Assembly: GCA_023853785.1 (NCBI GenBank)
Contig: JAJIRX010000730.1
Location: forward strand, 186,001 to 250,000
DNA length: 64,000 nt
Source of the DNA: Psilocybe azurescens
Taxonomy: Eukaryota > Basidiomycota > Agaricomycetes > Agaricales > Agrocybaceae
Direction of reading: 5' to 3'
Under the pieces are notes generated by a model. It was given only the letters and a program-made list of their open reading frames with translations, had not been told where the DNA came from and ran no database searches. Below, one piece after another: positions 12,501 to 25,245 of this stretch. The number at the start of each line of letters is the position of its first letter. Position 1 is the first letter of the stretch. The position numbers and the translations under genes were made by a program.

Positions 12501-13488
12501 ACTCGGGCGCTGTTGATATACGTACATGAAAATCGCGATGGTCTGATTGATCAACATGATGAGATGGGGACCAGTGACAGTTTATATGAGGGGAGGGACG
12601 ATCTGTCTTGTTCGATCCCATCAAGAACCCTCTGAAAGACGTTGAGAACCCGATAAGGTCCAGACTGGGCTTCTTGCAGGTCTTGGTACATAGAGCCAAA
12701 TAGACAGGAATTTAGATATCCGGGATAGCAAGTCTTGATTATGTAATTGGCAAGTTTCCGACCTAAACGTTCGGACAACACTCGGCCCCGAAGAGTTCAC
12801 AAACGTGTTGGATTCCTTTAGAATTCCCCCTTGTTCAAGAATCAGCAGCGCAACTTCCTTTGTAGGAGTCAAGTATGCATCTTACTGCTGTTCCCTTGAC
12901 TGATGCTTTCATAGACCCGAGGTCAACCTAAGGGCCACCCCGAGGCATTGAGCCTTGCTCCCAACGACACAGGTGCATCTCTGACACCCACTCACCTTGG
13001 ATAGAATAATCACGTTTTATGATTCTCAAGGGGTCCTTTTATTCTCAAGAATCTTCGTGAAACAGTTAATGTGGGGTTCTTCAACTCTCGGGGTAAATTG
13101 ATTACTGATTATATGCCAATTGCAACCAGTATCTTCGTTGAAAAGCATTGCCCCATCGTAGCAATGGTATCTCAATGCAGGAAGAAATGCCGAATTGACA
13201 GAGAAATTTCTTTGGAAGTATTCAGAAACTGTTCAGCCACAGGTTCGTGTTGGATTCATTATCTAGACGGCAAAATCATTGTGTTGGATGATAGGCATCA
13301 AGCTCTGTGATTGTCAGTGTAATAATACTGAACCTCGGTACACATCAGGCCGCGGAGTGTAGGAGACGATGGAACCTGTTTCTTTGGCTTAGGGGCATTG
13401 GGATATGGTTAGTTGAAGGTGTGCTTCATGTAATTGTAAATGGTTGCACTGTGCTCAATAGTTCTGTTGATCCTGTCTGCAGACATTA
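12501..13488. other. Intergenic between F-box copy B and the transposase-like gene
   Basis: The part at 12,600-12,625 is inverted relative to 19,775-19,800 (a GATCGAACAAGACAGATCGT-type match), so pieces of F-box upstream DNA also occur inside the transposon island. From 12,900 to 13,480 there are only short ORFs and no recognisable protein. Confidence 0.35.
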
Positions 13489-16400
13489 TGCCTCATCCTC
13501 ACCTCTTGATTTCGGCTTTGCTCAATCCAGCTGATGAAGAACAATCAGGTGGGCCACGACAAGCAGCACAAGTAGATCTCAGGCCAGTGCTTGCTCGCCT
13601 TGCAGGCCATCAACCAGATACCCCAATATATGCTCCATCACACGTTGTATCTTGGCTGCAGGCTTTAGTGGCTATGCAACTGACACCCCACTATCCATTT
13701 TACCTCGACCGTCTGCCTCTGGAGCACGTTCCTCTTCCCGTTTTCATGGCGATCCACCCACCCACCTGGCTGGTTATCCCTTGCCGCCAGCTGATGGCCA
13801 TCTGCCTGAAGCAAGTACACTTATCCGAATCAACCGCAAAACGACACTCTCAAAACTTTACACGTTCAGAGATGTAGGCGCGTACATCGAGTATCCAGAA
13901 ACACACCCAACAAATCCTGTCGGTTATATGTTCCGTCAGGATGTTAAGGAATGGTGGAACCTGACACGCGGCTTTGTTTATTCACTTGGGATGCCTTCAG
14001 GACGGACGAAGTTTGGAGAAGAGGTATATTGCGACCTCTTAGTTGATGGTACTGGTACCAAAGTTCCATGTTATAACAGACATTCTACCTGTATGTAGCA
14101 ACTCAATAACCATAAATCATTTTTAATGAGCTACCAAATTGTCTTCTAAGGTCAAGGCTCAAAGCTTTGTGCAGCCGGCGATGTAAAAAAGTGGTCTGAG
14201 GCCCACCAAACGGCTGGCGCTAACGAAATCAGTCAGAGGCTAGCACATGAACAAGCATTCTGCTCTGAAATTGCTGATCCTAGTCACGATGTCTTTCAAT
14301 GGACAGCCGCGTTCATTACTGCTTTCGCGAAAAGTTGGGTGTCGAGCACAGAAGCATGAGGAAACCATTTTAAACGCAGCAGAACAACAAGCGTATGCGG
14401 CTCTTCTAGCTCACCAAGCTGACCTCAGTCGTGGGTACGTCCCAGCAGAAGAACACTGTGAGGGTCGTATCATACTGGAATTTGACCAGTTAGACAAACC
14501 CTTTGTCAGGTTCGTCTTTGCTCACATTCAATTTTGACTTCTAAATTTACTGAATAATGATGCTATTGTTAGGTGTGAGCATTATAACAGACGAGGGAAT
14601 CGCGACCACCTGATTTCATACATTGATGACATCTATGATATTGACTATCTAGACGCTTATTTCAACGAAGACTTTGATGAGCTTGATCGAATTGAGGAGG
14701 CTGTTAGTAGGTTGGGTTATGGCCCTCTTGCTGAATGCTCAACAATTGCAAATTTTACGTCTCAAAGGAAACATTGTCATATGTCTAAACTGTACAACTT
14801 TATCTGAGGTTATATTAATTCTGAGTCGTTTATCAGCACGCGATCATCGTGATGAGAAACAGCAGCTTACCCAACTCAAGATGTGTCGCTTGGAATGCAA
14901 GGTCAAGGTCCATGTCTATGAACCTTTACCTGAATACTGCCACTCCTGCCCATGGACTCTGGTTGTGTGTCGTGGTATTCATACCCACCCAATACCAATA
15001 CTGCAAAAGACGCCTCCGTCTATCCGTTGCAGAGGTAGTCAAGTTGCTAAAGAGCCTTGACAATGACCTGGCTGATTTGACACCATGGCGATTCATTCGA
15101 CATCCTATCACCAAATCATATCTCATCTCTTGTTTCCCAAGTGTCATACTACCATCCTTATCTAGCCTTCACATCTCTTTGGCCAATCGCTCACATCTCA
15201 AATATTATATTGACGAGGTTAAACAGGAATTATTTCCGGCAGGAACTGGGTGGGAAGGTATGATATATGATTGTTCTCTCAACCCTATCTATCTTAATGC
15301 GTGAAAAATGCCCTTCTAGGTATTTGTCATCTCAAAGACTATCAGGATGCACATCTCCCTTCTGAGGAGCATTACATTTGCCGAGTTATTGACCTTCCAC
15401 ATGATACTCTGGATGTCCACGGCGAAGATGAACCCGGAGATTTGGGAAATTCAGAAACTGAAAATCTGAAAATCATCATCTGCATGAGCAAAGAACAAAG
15501 CAGAAGGATGCATGGTGGTCAGTATATGCAAAGTGACATTGGTTTTAAGCGTGTTATTGGTTTTCATGAGTTTGAGATGACCAGCATGGACCAGAAAGCA
15601 AACACCAGTAAGTCATTGTTGGCCAACCTACTGCATAATTGGATAACTTGCTCATTCTTAGGTGTTATTTTCTGCCAAGTTTTCCTGAATCGACAGACTG
15701 CAGTTGCACATCAGACGGTTTTTGCATTAATTGAGGAGATTGTATTTGAGGACACAGGATGTACTGTGCAATGGCATCATATTCATGCCTCTGATCTTGA
15801 TGAAACAGATGGCTTCATCTTACTGTGGACAGGAGACCAGCATGGCAGTCAGGCTAAAGGTACATCTAAAGTTGAATGCATAATAAACTGCATCACCCAT
15901 TGGCTTAATTGACCTAGGTCTCAGGCTTCATCTTCAAAAGATTGCACAAAGATATCCTGAAAAGTATGACTTACATGAGCCAAGTCGACTCTTAGCATTG
16001 CTCAGCCCATATGAACACCTTCACCGGCTCTTTCGATTGTGTGTCATACATGGTATGCGAAATATTCGCAAAATTTCTGTTTCAGACAACCTGTGGAATT
16101 GCATGCGTAGTCTGATGTGCATTGAGCATGAAGATTGGGATAGAGCTATCAACACTCTTATCCACAGTGGCCAAAAGGCAGTGATCGGTAGGTGCCTGTT
16201 AGTATATTCAAAATATTGAACTGATAAAAATGGACTTTTCTCTTAGATTGGGTCAATGACAAGGTTCGAAGCAAGTTCGCATTTGAGGCAATGTGCTGGG
16301 AGAAGAGCCACATACCAAAAATGATTTGGAAAGCTGGCGATAAGGACAGTAACCTGGCTGAAGAAGCCCATGCCAACATTAATCGAGAGGGAATACACTG

Positions 16401-16959
16401 TACCTTGGTTGGTGGGGTCAAGAAAGGTCAAGCGTTTGATAATTTAAAAATAACAACATTGCAGGTAATGTTTTGTGTTGATTTGGTTGGTATAATCTAA
16501 CAGATGCCTTTTCAGGGCGTTTGAACAGGCCGGTGTAAGGCCATCTTATCTTTCAGGACACATATCCAAAAACTTAACCAAGAATCTTAAACGAAAATGT
16601 GAGTGGCATTCTAGTAATTTATGAGATTCAACGTTAATTAAGTTTATATAGTCAATGCCCATCACCATATGCTCGAGGGCCAGGACTCCAAGATCGAACA
16701 ACACAACAAAAGGCTGCAAAGTGCCTACAAGAAGCTCACCACAGCTCATCAAGGATTATCTCTTTGTACTGAAAAACTTGAGCAGCATTGCCCCATTCGC
16801 GATTTTGAGCAGTACAAACGGGCGTCAGAAGGTTTGGTACGGGGACAGGCAAAGCTTCAACGAGCTGAGATAGTATTTGAGAAACAAGTTGATGCAGGAA
16901 GGGCTTTGCAGGGTACAGGTTCAGGCAAGGCTGGGATGTATCTTCCGGTGCACGACTAA
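13489..16959 (+). pseudogene. DDE transposase-like gene with CxxH motif, frameshifted
   Basis: A ten-exon gene of a family very abundant in mushroom genomes. Approximate exons: 13,489-14,090, 14,151-14,509, 14,573-14,782, 14,826-15,257, 15,320-15,607, 15,662-15,859, 15,918-16,187, 16,247-16,464, 16,516-16,602 and 16,653-16,959, all with GT-AG introns. The middle has a possible RNase-H-like DDE triad: Asp in MQSDIGFKRV, Asp in WTGDQHGSQAKG, then RLCVIHGMRN, whose CxxH fits the element known between the second Asp and the Glu in MULE-like transposases, and Glu in NLAEEAHANINREG. The C-terminus (about 16,670-16,900) is a predicted coiled coil. It is broken by single-base shifts near 13,660 (T run), 14,350, 15,030 and 16,516. 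Family resemblance is from memory; the catalytic assignment is inference. Confidence 0.55.
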
Positions 16960-17332
16960 ATTTCTGTAACAAGTTCTCTGTAGTCCAAAACTCCAATAAA
17001 CCTGCTCTCTGTTAAAATAAAGCTAACGCACTCTGTGTCTGTGCCAGTCTACAGCTTGGATGGCGAGCATGGTCACTCTGCACATCAGTTGGTAGGGTGT
17101 TGTATTTTGGTCATAGAGGTGAGAAAGAGGTAGTCTAAGTCAATGTGGCTTTGTTCATATAGCGGGACAATAAGAAACATTGTATACAACACGAGCAAGG
17201 TATAATAATTGGGATACAACTTTTGGGCTGCTACATGTATAAATAATAAACAATGGGGCGCCAACAGGATGAAGAGAGGCAGCAGACAGCAAGAATTAAA
17301 AGCACAGACAAAAAAAAACAAAAAAATTACAA
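16960..17332. other. Convergent intergenic spacer
   Basis: This lies between the 3' ends of the transposase-like gene (+) and the zinc-ligand gene (minus). It contains A-rich runs at 17,310-17,326 and no gene. Minus-strand hydrophobic codons at 17,085-17,336 appear to be a shadow of T-rich DNA. Confidence 0.4.
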
Positions 17333-19371
17333 TCAAGCACCAACTTCTCCCTCAGGCTCAGTGCTGTTATCATCCTCAATCAGGTCTACCACCCTTGCCT
17401 TCCCCTTCCCTTTTCCAATAATGCTACTGCCTCTCCGAGGTCATGACACTCTCCGCTAAGGTCAAGATGAGCTTGGTGACCAGGAAACGTCGCGGGTAAG
17501 GTGGCAAGTTCGGCAAGCCACATATGTGGTAGTGATCATGGCCCAGACATCCATGGGAACCCCAATCTTCGAGTTAAATTCTAGGTATGCAATACTGACA
17601 GGTGTTTCTAGAAACTCTTTCGCAGTCGATGCTATAGCAGGCTCAGAGAAGGTACGTAACCTAAGGGCACGGATAACATCGACTTCGACTTCACAAGGAG
17701 TAACTAGTGACAGAGTCAGTAAAAGTCAGCAGAGAGAAGGAGAGAGGGCATACCTGGGAGTGCAATGTGAGAGTTTCCACAGTTTCAGTTGACAATATGG
17801 TGGTTGTAGCCTTCGGGTGAAAACATACACATGCAAACGTCACACTTGACTGCCGCCTCCACAATTGTGTCAAAGGTCAGTCTTGGAATGCCTAAACTCG
17901 AATTGAGTTCTTGGATGGCCTGGCCCATAGCAGTCATAAGGTAGTCGACATTTTGGAAAGACCGGTTAGAGCAACCAGGGTACATGGCCTCGCTGTAAGG
18001 CTGCAGGACATGGGGCAGATTAGCCATCCTCCATGCCGGATGGGAAGAGGGTGTTTCTATAAAGGATTGGTTCAGATCGCTACAGAAACAAGAGAATACT
18101 TGATAGATACCTTGATAAATGCCTGCTTTGTTGTTGTAAAACAGATCCGTCATAAGTGAGGTGTCTGAAGGTAGATTAGTGTCCAAATTCAAGTGGAATT
18201 AATTTTGAGAACGTACTTGACTGACTGCGGGCAATGGCAACTGATTCAGTGAAGAATGAACGTGTGCTTGCAAGGTGCTTTGACTGCACTGATGGGCAAG
18301 GCAAGGGTTGAGATGCAGTCCCAAACGAGAGTGAAGGCAGCATTCTTGGATTAAAGTTAGGAGAGCTGGGATGGTTGCGAGAAGGCGCTAAGCGAGAAGA
18401 TTGGGACACTCTCTGGCAAAGACTGGGAGAGCAGTGGGATTGAAGAGCTTGCATTTGGTGTGAGGATATCACAGACCTCGTCCGATAGAGGGAAGTAGAT
18501 GCTTTTGATGGGCTTGAGTTTGAAGTATCAGAGTACGGTTTCAAAAATCCAGATCGTCTTAGTCGGAGTCAGCATTGGTGCATACTGAAGAAGAAAGAAA
18601 AAGGAGACTCACAAGAGTATAACTCCCGCATATCTGCAGCCTCCTCGTCATCATGAAGAGCTACACATAAAGTTAGACAGAAAACTCAAGGTAGAAACAT
18701 AAGGACAAACCACAGTGCTCATTGATCTCTTCTTGCGTGAAAAGGATAATTGGTGGTTGAAGAGATGGGACCACCACTGTCGAAGACAAGTTAGAGCTGA
18801 AAAACAGAGAAGACATGGATACATACCAACAAAAGGGCATGTGTGCGATGATCGAGGAACTTGAAAGTAATCTGTGGTACGGCCTTGGAACTTTTTCCTC
18901 AAGTTAAGTTCCATCATCGAAAATTTTGGGTCCTTCGTAAGGTCGGACGCATGCGGGCAAGTTGGCGGGGCATACCCATCGGAGTCCGATAGATTAGGAA
19001 ATCCAGATGCAGCAACTGCAGTGAGAGCACCGCTGTGTAGAACACATACTGGACTAAGATATGTTCAGTACGCTTGCAGACAAAAGGGAATGAATAAAGC
19101 AATTACCGAGTCCATTGCACCCATGAATCGCTGGGGATGTCATATGTTACCATCTCCTCATTGGCATTGTGGGCGTGGAGTTGGTGGTACAGCCTGTGCT
19201 CATGTGGGGTGTGGAGTCCTGGCGTGAGGGGCATAGGAACTGCGAAGAAAACGAATAGGTGGCATTGGTGGAATGTTGAGCTGGAGGGTGATTGGAAAGG
19301 CCAGGAGATGTGGCTTGTAAGAACTTTAGAGTGGGATTATTATATTCACGAAGGAAACTGCTCACTTCCAC
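17333..19371 (-). pseudogene. Zinc-ligand-rich protein, unknown function, interrupted
   Basis: A minus-strand multi-exon gene inside the transposon island. Readable exons, 5' to 3': residues around HEHRLYHQLHAHNANEEM (near 19,190), a DGYAPPTCPHASDL exon (18,965-18,920), small exons at 18,782-18,719 and 18,660-18,613, a Ser-rich exon (18,560-18,215), and a conserved exon (18,055-17,780). The last carries CDVC, then HH and CGNSH. A later exon carries CRTCH followed by H, H and C. These look like two CxxC...H...C zinc-binding repeats, a form seen in proteins that travel with basidiomycete transposons. An in-frame TGA (about 17,792) sits between the HH and CGN ligands, and a frameshift follows the CRTCH segment. 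Function unknown; DNA or RNA binding is a guess. Confidence 0.45.
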
Positions 19372-20854
19372 GGCACAACCTTCCCCCTGGACATGTTAGA
19401 GTTCAGTGTCGCCCACAGTGCCTTTGATTGTTGCAAAAAAAAAACCAGGGACCATGGGGCTGACTCCCAAGTGAAAAAAGAAGAAAAACGCCTGCAGAGC
19501 AAAATCTGAAGGCAGGCACATTGAGTACGTCTGGAGGTTGAAGTTCTGAGGATCCCAACAAAAGAACCTAATAGCTCGATCCAACAGACTGGGAAGCGGC
19601 CGACTGGGCCGACTCTCGGTAGCGCTTTGTCAGACCGACAAGCAAATGTTGGTACTTAAGTAAAAAGCCATTTTAATTTTAATTTTCAATAAGTAAATTA
19701 CTTCATCAACTGAATTCGGTGTGGGCTCAACAAAGTCTTCCTCCCCAGGCTCTTCCTCTTCGCTGTCTTTCATTTGATGGGATCGAACAAGACAGATCGT
19801 CTGTGGACTCAGTTTATATTATTGTATACCAGACGTATAGGGGGATGATGGACATTTTGATGATCAGTGGTTTCTTCGGGAAGAGAATCCCATTCAAGAA
19901 GCTGAACACATCGGATACCAGCGTCCACAGCACCAACCTTATGATCCGGTGGCAATTAATTGCCATTGGTATATGTTTACCGTTGACAGCTGAGGTCAGG
20001 TCTGTATATGGTAAGAGAAGTTCAATTCTGATGAGTATTAGGGGATTCGCCCATCATTTGGCACCGCTTCTTGGTGTGATTGAAAGTGTGACAAGCTATG
20101 TAATAGCCACGATGGTGTCATGGCCAGGTTGGGTCAGTGATTCACTCATGCCAAAATATATGTATGTCTTTCTTTCCGTGAAAACATGAATATATTTACA
20201 GAAACTTCTTGAAAACAGTTCACAATGGACTGGTTCTGGACCTCGGTCAAGTAATACATGTTGATCATGTATCTGTATCTCCCATAAAACTACATGATAC
20301 AGCCACCAAAGTGTCTGAGACAACTGGACTTGAGATCTGTCAGAACGGCCATCGGATTAATGGAGATTCGCAGATTTGGTATGTTTTGAAGTGCGAGAAT
20401 AGTCAGAAAAAATTGTTGACTCATTTTTCTGAACAGATTGAACGGGCATTATGCAGTGTGCTTCTACTCGTTCGCGCCGGTTTTCATGTATTCTCAAGAG
20501 GTGAGTTCTAACATACAGATGCTACTGAACTTGATGTGCAACTTCTGCGACTCATCCTCATTGTAATTCTACACCAATGTTCCATGTAGAGACCTCTTTC
20601 TTTGGCTTGTAGGCTGTTTATAGTACGATTTTAATAATTGGTGTGCTCTACAATTTTGATTATGGTCCAATTCCATTCTTCCTTCTCGAGTCGATGTCTC
20701 CAGTGACTCATGGATAGAAATAACCCTTACATTGTTCATTATATAAATGCACTGAGCCCTTAGCTGTATGCTCAACCTCTGCTCCCTTTCTTTCAGATTT
20801 TACTCCGCTTTACCTGGTTACTTTCTTCCAACGTTGTTGCATTCTGGGTGGCTT
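19372..20854. other. Spacer in the transposon island with an F-box-upstream fragment
   Basis: Bases 19,770-19,938 contain two blocks found near F-box-like genes: an inverted match to 12,600-12,625, and an inverted match of 19,871-19,938 to 61,087-61,155 (ATTCAAGAAGCTG.ACA.ATC). The open frames at 19,719-20,189 and 20,209-20,511 have no recognised domain and could be relics. Confidence 0.35.
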
Positions 20855-22393
20855 ATGTCGTCCCACAACTGGAACCCCACTGGTAAAAACCAGCATTCAG
20901 CTTGTGAGTGATAACCGATAACTGCATTTTAGTATATAACAATAATTTACATCGCTACCATACAGCTAAGAAAGACGACCTGGACATTCTTAATGCTATC
21001 ATGAGATATCACAAAGATGGTGTGGCCAGCCCGTCACAAATGGTGAGCCTGCTGCAGGGCGGAGCTTGGTAAATCCCTAAGGTATTTTATTCTCTTCTGC
21101 TTCGTAACAGCTATTAATTGTTTATTTATCAGCGAGTCCAGCATCAAGCGCCGAAGGCTGGATTTGGGGCTTCATAGTGCTCGCTCAGGCGTCCAAAAGA
21201 GACTGCTTTCCTATCAGGACAAGACTCAAATTGTTCTCAATCAGCTCAAAAGGATCCATCGAAGGGCCAAGGACTGAGTAACATCAAGAATCATATTGCC
21301 CATGACCAAGGGATCCACCTTTCGCGTGATGACATTTCCCATATCATGCATACACATGACCCCGAGGGATTTCGTACTCGTGAGCCAGGTGCTAAGAAAA
21401 TTCCTCGTACTGCACGAAATCCTGTTGGCATCCACGAGAGATGGGCAGGCGATGGTCATGACAAGCTGTACAAGATAGGCTTCCCGATTTGGGCCGTTGT
21501 CGATGATGCCTCAGCAAAGTGGCTAAACAGTTGGGTAGTCCCCAGTAATTGAATGGGTGACATCATTGTCTATTTATTCCTGTGTCTCGTTCTTGAATAC
21601 AAGAGTAAGCTTCTACATTATAGTCCTGACTTTAGTTCTGAGAACTGAGGATATTCTAGGGATTCCACTCCAGTTCAGTACCGACTGTGGATCTGAAACC
21701 ACTCAGCTTTATGGCCTTGTGAATGCACTTAGGTGAGAAGACTTTTTTGCTTGTTGGCCTGTCATTCTAATGCCAATTTCAGAGAAATATTTTTCTCAGA
21801 CTGCGACATAGCTGTAGTGCGAGCATATGAGTACCTTCGCAGCATACACAATGTTGCCATTGAACAATCATGGCTTCGCTTACGGGTAGACTTTGGTGAC
21901 AATGCCGTTATCGAGTATCAGAAAGGTCCCCCATTCGTAAACTTTGATGCAGAAGACCCTTTACATCTGTAGATCGTAACTGCTCAATGGATCATATAAC
22001 TTACTGATCATTAATTTCAGACAACTCAGCCAGTGGTTATGGTCAAAGACGCTTCAGCTTGAGCTTAACAATTTCATGGCTATATCAAATGCCAAGAAAA
22101 TGCGGAAAGACAGCACTAAGCCAGGTCCATCTGGTGCTTCTCGCAACCAAAATTTTGCTCTGCATGCAGAGTTTGGGTTAACGAATGAGCTGCTTAGGCT
22201 AAACGATGGACAACTAGCAATTGTCTCTGAGCTGAAGGATGCTATAGGTGGTGAGGCTTTGATTGCCTTTGCAACCCCTGAATTTTCGGCAAGGGCAGAG
22301 GAAGCTTATTCCTCTCTAGGTGTTAAAGATCTGTCAATACAAAATGCGTGGCATGTATTTGAAACTCTTTTACCTCTTCTAGCAGTTGAATAA
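20855..22393 (+). pseudogene. Integrase-core-like transposase, frameshifted
   Basis: A multi-exon gene starting with ATG at 20,855 (10-codon first exon) and ending at TAA 22,391-22,393. An N-terminal helix-turn-helix-like region ends in SIKRRRLDLGL. The catalytic core shows Asp in WAGDGHDKL with the strand FPIWAVVDDASAKW, Asp in FSTDCGSETT, and Glu in NVAIEQSW. This is a D-D-E layout like the integrase-core (rve-type) transposases common in Agaricomycetes. It is followed by QLSQWLWSKTLQ and KMRKD...SGASRNQ. Introns are short GT-AG, for example 21,614-21,659 and 21,734-21,780. Breaks: one A missing in an AAAA run near 21,248, and TGA at about 21,550 where the family has a sense codon (CGA to TGA fits a C-to-T change). 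It lies directly upstream of the alpha-kinase on the same strand. Confidence 0.6.
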
Positions 22394-22479
22394 GTTCCTT
22401 TTTTTCATTCATAAAATATATGTCCAATTCATATCTTTCTTGCTCACTTCCTCTCACATGCCTGACTTCAGGTAATGTG

Positions 22480-22525
22480 AGGTCAGGTCTATGGAGCTCA
22501 GGTCTATGGGGTTCAGGTCTATCTC
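22480..22525 (+). repeat. 15-bp tandem repeat, three copies
   Basis: The unit AGGTCAGGTCTATGG recurs with small changes (AGCTCAGGTCTATGG, GGTTCAGGTCTATC). It lies in the 222-bp gap between the integrase-like gene and the kinase, where it may overlap promoter sequence. Confidence 0.55.
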
Positions 22526-22615
22526 GTCAGCATAAGCTAATCAGTAGTTTTTTTGTATCATAACTATCAACATCCTTCACATTTACTGTCCTCCTGTTGA
22601 ACGCAACATCCCAAA

Positions 22616-25245
22616 ATGACCATCTGCTTTTCATGTGGACTTAACTTTCCTCTTTTAGAAGGAAAGGGTGATGGGGCAAACACCTTCTGCGGCAAATGCT
22701 CCCAACGGGTGCCAGGACTTTCCGCCCCAGAACATGCAATCATTAACGTAAGTGGAAGTGATACTATAATCCTGTCCATGAGCCTTTGATCCCCAAGCTG
22801 ACTATTGAATTGCAGGAAAAGCCGCGAATGTGCAGGCTGTGGTGTATCGTCATTTGTAATCAAGCACCCTTTGTGTAATGACTGTATCCAAACATTTCGT
22901 GAGTTTTGGGTCATTTTTCTCTGGCCAGTAATTCCCTTTTCTAACTTATTTACAATTTGCAGAAAAAGCTGAGGCCATACCAACATCGATTTTGAGCTTG
23001 AAGGGTGCTAAATCACTTGTCCTTCCTTTAGAAAAAGACGACAGCACTGTGGAACACGGCAATAATGTTTATTTGACAGAGAATGCATCGGCCATTGTTC
23101 AATCCGCTTTAGGCTATCAGGCCAAAGCAAATGACCAGCGCCTGAATAGGCCTAGTACTGCACAAGGATCAGAGGGTGGTTTGAACAAATTCAAGAATTT
23201 AGGGGAGGGCACAAACGGTTGTTGCACAACGCAAGGCCAAAAGGAGGAGATTAATCTACTTGGTGTTGGAATTAAAGTTTGGGCAACACTCTGGAAGATT
23301 ACGCAAGGCAATGGCAAAATGACACAAGTATGGATATTATATTATTCTTAAGATACTATCTGATGTGATTTAAACTTCCAGATTTTTCCGATACGAGTTA
23401 CCCGCATCTTTAGCCCTGACATAGAATCTCAGAAGGCCCTCGGCGAGCTACTTACTAGTGTCTGTAGTGACTTTGAAGATCAATTCCCTGATGCCCAGGA
23501 CCTGACTTGGTGCATATGGTTAAGTAAAATAGGTCAGCACACTCTGACCATTTTGTACAGGGAAAAAATTAGTATTTATGCCCATGAAACGTTACACAAG
23601 TATTCATCTCTCAGAGATTTTAATCTACGTCTTCCTATGAAAGAGCTATTTCAAGTGTTTGTTCAGGGAAAATTGGCAGCAGAGACTATGCTGAAGGATA
23701 AGAAAATTGAGATCCGATTTGCATTTTACAAAGATCAAGTGGTGAGAATTCGATTTATTTTTGGCTAGAGCCTAGTACTGACGCTCAGTGTTTGTCTAGC
23801 TTCCCAACCGTGTAAATAACTCTGAGTCCTACCGTCTTTCTAGTCGCTCCAAAGTGTCTTCCGCCATTTCATCTTTTGCAGCACCCAAAAGCAAGAAATC
23901 AAGATATGAAATTGTATCTGCTTCCCAAACAACGGTTTCTGCTGTCTCAACTGGTGCCAATACCAGCAATTTTGAGTTTGCGGTCCCCAGCATAATCCCC
24001 AGGCGCTTGCAATCCAAGCGACCCAAGCCTCCTCAAGTACTACGAAGTGCATTTCAAGCACCGACACACCCAAAATGGACTCGTGAACCCAGCATGATCA
24101 AATGCTCGTTCACGCAAATCAAGGCAACATATGATTTCAATGATGGGCTCGATGTGAGATTCACCACGTCAGGGGTCGAGGAACAATTGGAGGTTGCTAG
24201 GAACTGGGAGAACAGCAGCGACGAAGGCTATATTGGTGAAGGCTATTCAAAGCGAGGAATCTATGTTCGTCACATTTTATCTTTGCTTCAATGCACAGCG
24301 CTTAAGCAAATCTATTTCTGAAGGCCCGATTTAAGGGTAAAGAATATGTTTTGACCCAGCTGAAGGATACATATATGACAAAGAGCTCGGTCAAGAGGGT
24401 TTTGCAGGCTGAATATTCCCTGTTGTGCATTGGCCATGCACTGAAGCAAAAGTTTGATGACCTGGCCGTGGATAGCGGTTCTGGGGCCTCTAAAATACCC
24501 AGTATGTACCACTTTTATTGGTGTACCATGCTACTGAATCCTGATGCGGCTACTGTGTAGAATTCTATTTCAATTTTGAGAACTCGATATTTGGCGAGCT
24601 TGTTTCAAGCTTGAACTCATCAGGTGGCGAATCAGGCCGTTGCTTGCCTCATTCTCATTTCATCGCCACTCTGCTTCTCCCCTGCAGTATACTTGATGAA
24701 AAAATCCGCAAATTCACAGGCAACGATGACATGGGTGATGCAAATGACCATATTACCAAAGCCGTCCACGCATTTACACACTTCACGGCGTTATATACCC
24801 ACAAGAACATCATCCTATGTGATCTTCAAGGTATGTTACTAGCAGATACTCGTTTTTCATTTATCCGTTGACTTAAATCTCTCAGGTATGCTCGACCACA
24901 ATAAAGTTATGTGTTTGATTGATCCACAGGGTCATACGTATGTTTTCATTTCATGAGTCAATAATACCTGGATCTCGGACAAGTCTCTAATTTGAATACT
25001 CTAGTGCTACATCGACTAATACCTGCCACGAATACTGGGACGGCGACGACATAAAGATTGAAGATTTGCTGAAGCAACATGCACTTGCATGCAAAGAAAA
25101 CTGGATTTGCAATGCACTCAACCTGCGCACGTTAGATGTCGTTTTGACTAAGGAAACTAGTACGCCATCACCAATTCTGTCTAGTGGCACACAAAAGAGA
25201 AAAGCGGGAGTATTCCATTTATCATTGATTAATGGCTTAGTTTGA
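22616..25245 (+). CDS. Alpha-type protein kinase with N-terminal zinc-finger-like motifs
   Basis: A multi-exon gene starting with ATG at 22,616 and ending with TGA at 25,243-25,245. The N-terminus has four CxxC pairs: CFSC, CGKC, CAGC and CNDC. A Ser-rich linker follows (about 23,830-24,050). The C-terminal third is an alpha-kinase (MHCK/eEF2K) domain: a strand EYVLTQLKD likely holding the ATP lysine, AVHAFTHFTALYTH, the catalytic CDLQG, the DPQGHT block, then HALACKENWIC, which matches the His/Cys zinc site of eEF2K-like kinases. These kinases phosphorylate Ser/Thr; substrates here are unknown. Introns are short, for example 24,833-24,885. The junction of the first intron (about 22,749-22,815) is out of phase by one base, so a frameshift or a misread splice site is possible. 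The rest is open. The neighbouring integrase-like gene suggests mobility. Confidence 0.7.

Noticed and set aside
17085..17336. Minus-strand hydrophobic 83-codon ORF resembling membrane segments
   Set aside because: It arises from T-rich antisense of A-rich DNA in a convergent spacer, with no start context or homology.
20096..20511. N-terminal exons of the integrase-like gene
   Set aside because: Open frames here do not splice in phase to the ATG exon at 20,855 and show no DNA-binding motif.
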